From: an uncultured Bacteroidota bacterium
GTDB taxonomy: Bacteria > Bacteroidota > Bacteroidia > B-17B0 > Aurantibacillaceae
Assembly: GCA_903923915.1 (NCBI GenBank)
Contig: CAIXZI010000051.1
Location: 1-7,811 of the forward strand
Direction: 5' to 3'
Length of the DNA stretch: 7,811 nucleotides
The notes under the pieces are model-generated. The model saw only the letters and a program-made list of their open reading frames with translations. It ran no database searches and was not told the origin of the DNA. The position numbers were made by a program, and so were the translations under genes. This document shows positions 7,144 to 7,811 of the stretch, in pieces; the stretch's first letter is position 1; every line of letters starts with the position of its first letter.

Positions 7144-7811
7144 TATGCTTTTTGAAATAATCCTTCTACAAAATCAATATACTTTTGTTGTGCATCTTCT
7201 TTGCTCATACCTTTTTTAGTAGTCCAAGCATTGAATTTAGCAGCTGCTACAAAATCAAACATAGCGGGCTTTTCAGCGTTGATATCGCCAATTGTGGCTT
7301 GTTTATTAAGTGCATATAACTCCAACATTTTATCGTTAGACGGTTTTTCGGTTAATTCCATTACGCGTGCTTTTGCCGCTTCAAACTTTTCTTCTAATGG
7401 TGTCATATTTTTATTTGTTATAACAGTTTCTACTTTTTTTACAGGAACTTCTTCTAAAACAAAATCAGGGCTTTTAGGAATATGCAAAAATTTCGTAGCC
7501 CATTCTTCCGGCAAGCCAACTAATTTTCTTTTTACGGTATCAATCCAAGCTCCATCAACATTAATCAACGCAGCTTGCACCCCGTCGCTCCTAAACATTT
7601 CTTGTTTAAAAGACCAACGAGCCCCATCTCTTCTACACTTAGTTAAAGCACAGGTTATCCTAATCGTATCATTAGGACGAACTTCGCGCATATAGATTAA
7701 TTCTTCGCGAAACAAGATTGGCCCAACATGCAACTTCTCAAGTATATCTGCATTGAAACCTGTTGAATGTAAAATTTCCAATCGTGCTTGAGCTGCAAAA
7801 TCAGCATAAGC
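7143..7811 (-). CDS. acyl-CoA thioesterase (4HBT-like hotdog) fused to an acyl-CoA-binding (ACBP) domain, 5' end cut by window
   Basis: The frame is open to the right edge, leaving 222 residues and a missing N-terminus; the TTG at 7779-7781 is an internal leucine, not the start. Counting from the edge, residues 1 to about 112 are hotdog thioesterase: AYADFAAQAR is the helix that follows the catalytic loop in the 4HBT family, then FREELIYMREVRPNDTIRI, RWSFKQEMF and AALINVDGAWID strands. The catalytic acid would lie beyond the edge. After a linker (113-138), residues about 139-220 are an ACBP domain. It aligns without gaps to bovine ACBP as I remember it and keeps the ligand residues Tyr166, Lys170, Lys192 and Tyr211 (bovine Tyr28, Lys32, Lys54, Tyr73), plus KQATIGDIN and SKEDA. 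ACBPs bind long-chain acyl-CoA with high affinity in the cytosol, so the fusion may capture acyl-CoA and hydrolyse it. The stop overlaps the DUF4442 start. Confidence 0.9.
   Translation of the reverse strand, partial: AYADFAAQARLEILHSTGFNADILEKLHVGPILFREELIYMREVRPNDTIRITCALTKCRRDGARWSFKQEMFRSDGVQAALINVDGAWIDTVKRKLVGLPEEWATKFLHIPKSPDFVLEEVPVKKVETVITNKNMTPLEEKFEAAKARVMELTEKPSNDKMLELYALNKQATIGDINAEKPAMFDFVAAAKFNAWTTKKGMSKEDAQQKYIDFVEGLFQKA

Noticed and set aside
7201..7695. 164-codon plus-strand open frame opposite the thioesterase-ACBP gene
   Set aside because: It lies wholly antisense to a gene with strong domain matches; its translation resembles no family and is a by-product of low-GC codon use.
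7779..7781. TTG as the start codon of the thioesterase-ACBP gene
   Set aside because: The frame continues upstream to the window edge as AYADFAAQAR, which is conserved hotdog sequence, so the true start lies outside the window.

Overview
The window looks like chromosomal DNA from a low-GC member of the Bacteroidota. The grounds are an AT-rich composition, a C-terminal type IX secretion sorting domain on one exported enzyme, a Bacteroidota-style TAnnTTTG promoter element ahead of pyrR, weak or absent Shine-Dalgarno sequences, and family members (an OmpP1/FadL porin next to a GDSL lipoprotein, a pyrR-pyrB pair) typical of that phylum. I cannot place it to genus. All nine genes are on the minus strand and form two transcription units separated by a 244-bp spacer (1946-2189).

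Right-hand unit (7811 down to 2190): six closely spaced genes with a lipid or ester theme. In transcription order they are a cytoplasmic hotdog acyl-CoA thioesterase fused to an acyl-CoA-binding protein (ACBP) domain, cut by the window edge; a DUF4442 hotdog protein overlapping it by one base; an exported DUF2147 protein; an OmpP1/FadL-type outer-membrane transporter; a GDSL/SGNH hydrolase lipoprotein; and a secreted alpha/beta-hydrolase esterase with a type IX sorting domain. A strong hairpin-plus-T-tract terminator (2138-2169) follows. The order suggests, but does not prove, one module that hydrolyses esters or lipids outside or at the cell surface, moves hydrophobic products across the outer membrane, and binds or hydrolyses acyl-CoA inside.

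Spacer: besides that terminator it holds an imperfect inverted repeat (arms 2032-2050 and 2076-2094) resembling dispersed REP-like intergenic elements, and a candidate pyrR promoter only 9 bp from the start codon.

Left-hand unit (1945 down to the left edge): pyrR, pyrB and a DUF1905/OmdA-domain gene, separated by 4 and 6 bp. PyrR and PyrB belong to pyrimidine synthesis. The third gene has no obvious pyrimidine role and runs off the left edge.

The most notable item is the thioesterase-ACBP fusion, whose ACBP half aligns without gaps to bovine ACBP as I remember it and keeps all four known acyl-CoA ligand residues. I saw no tRNA, rRNA, CRISPR array, transposase or phage gene.
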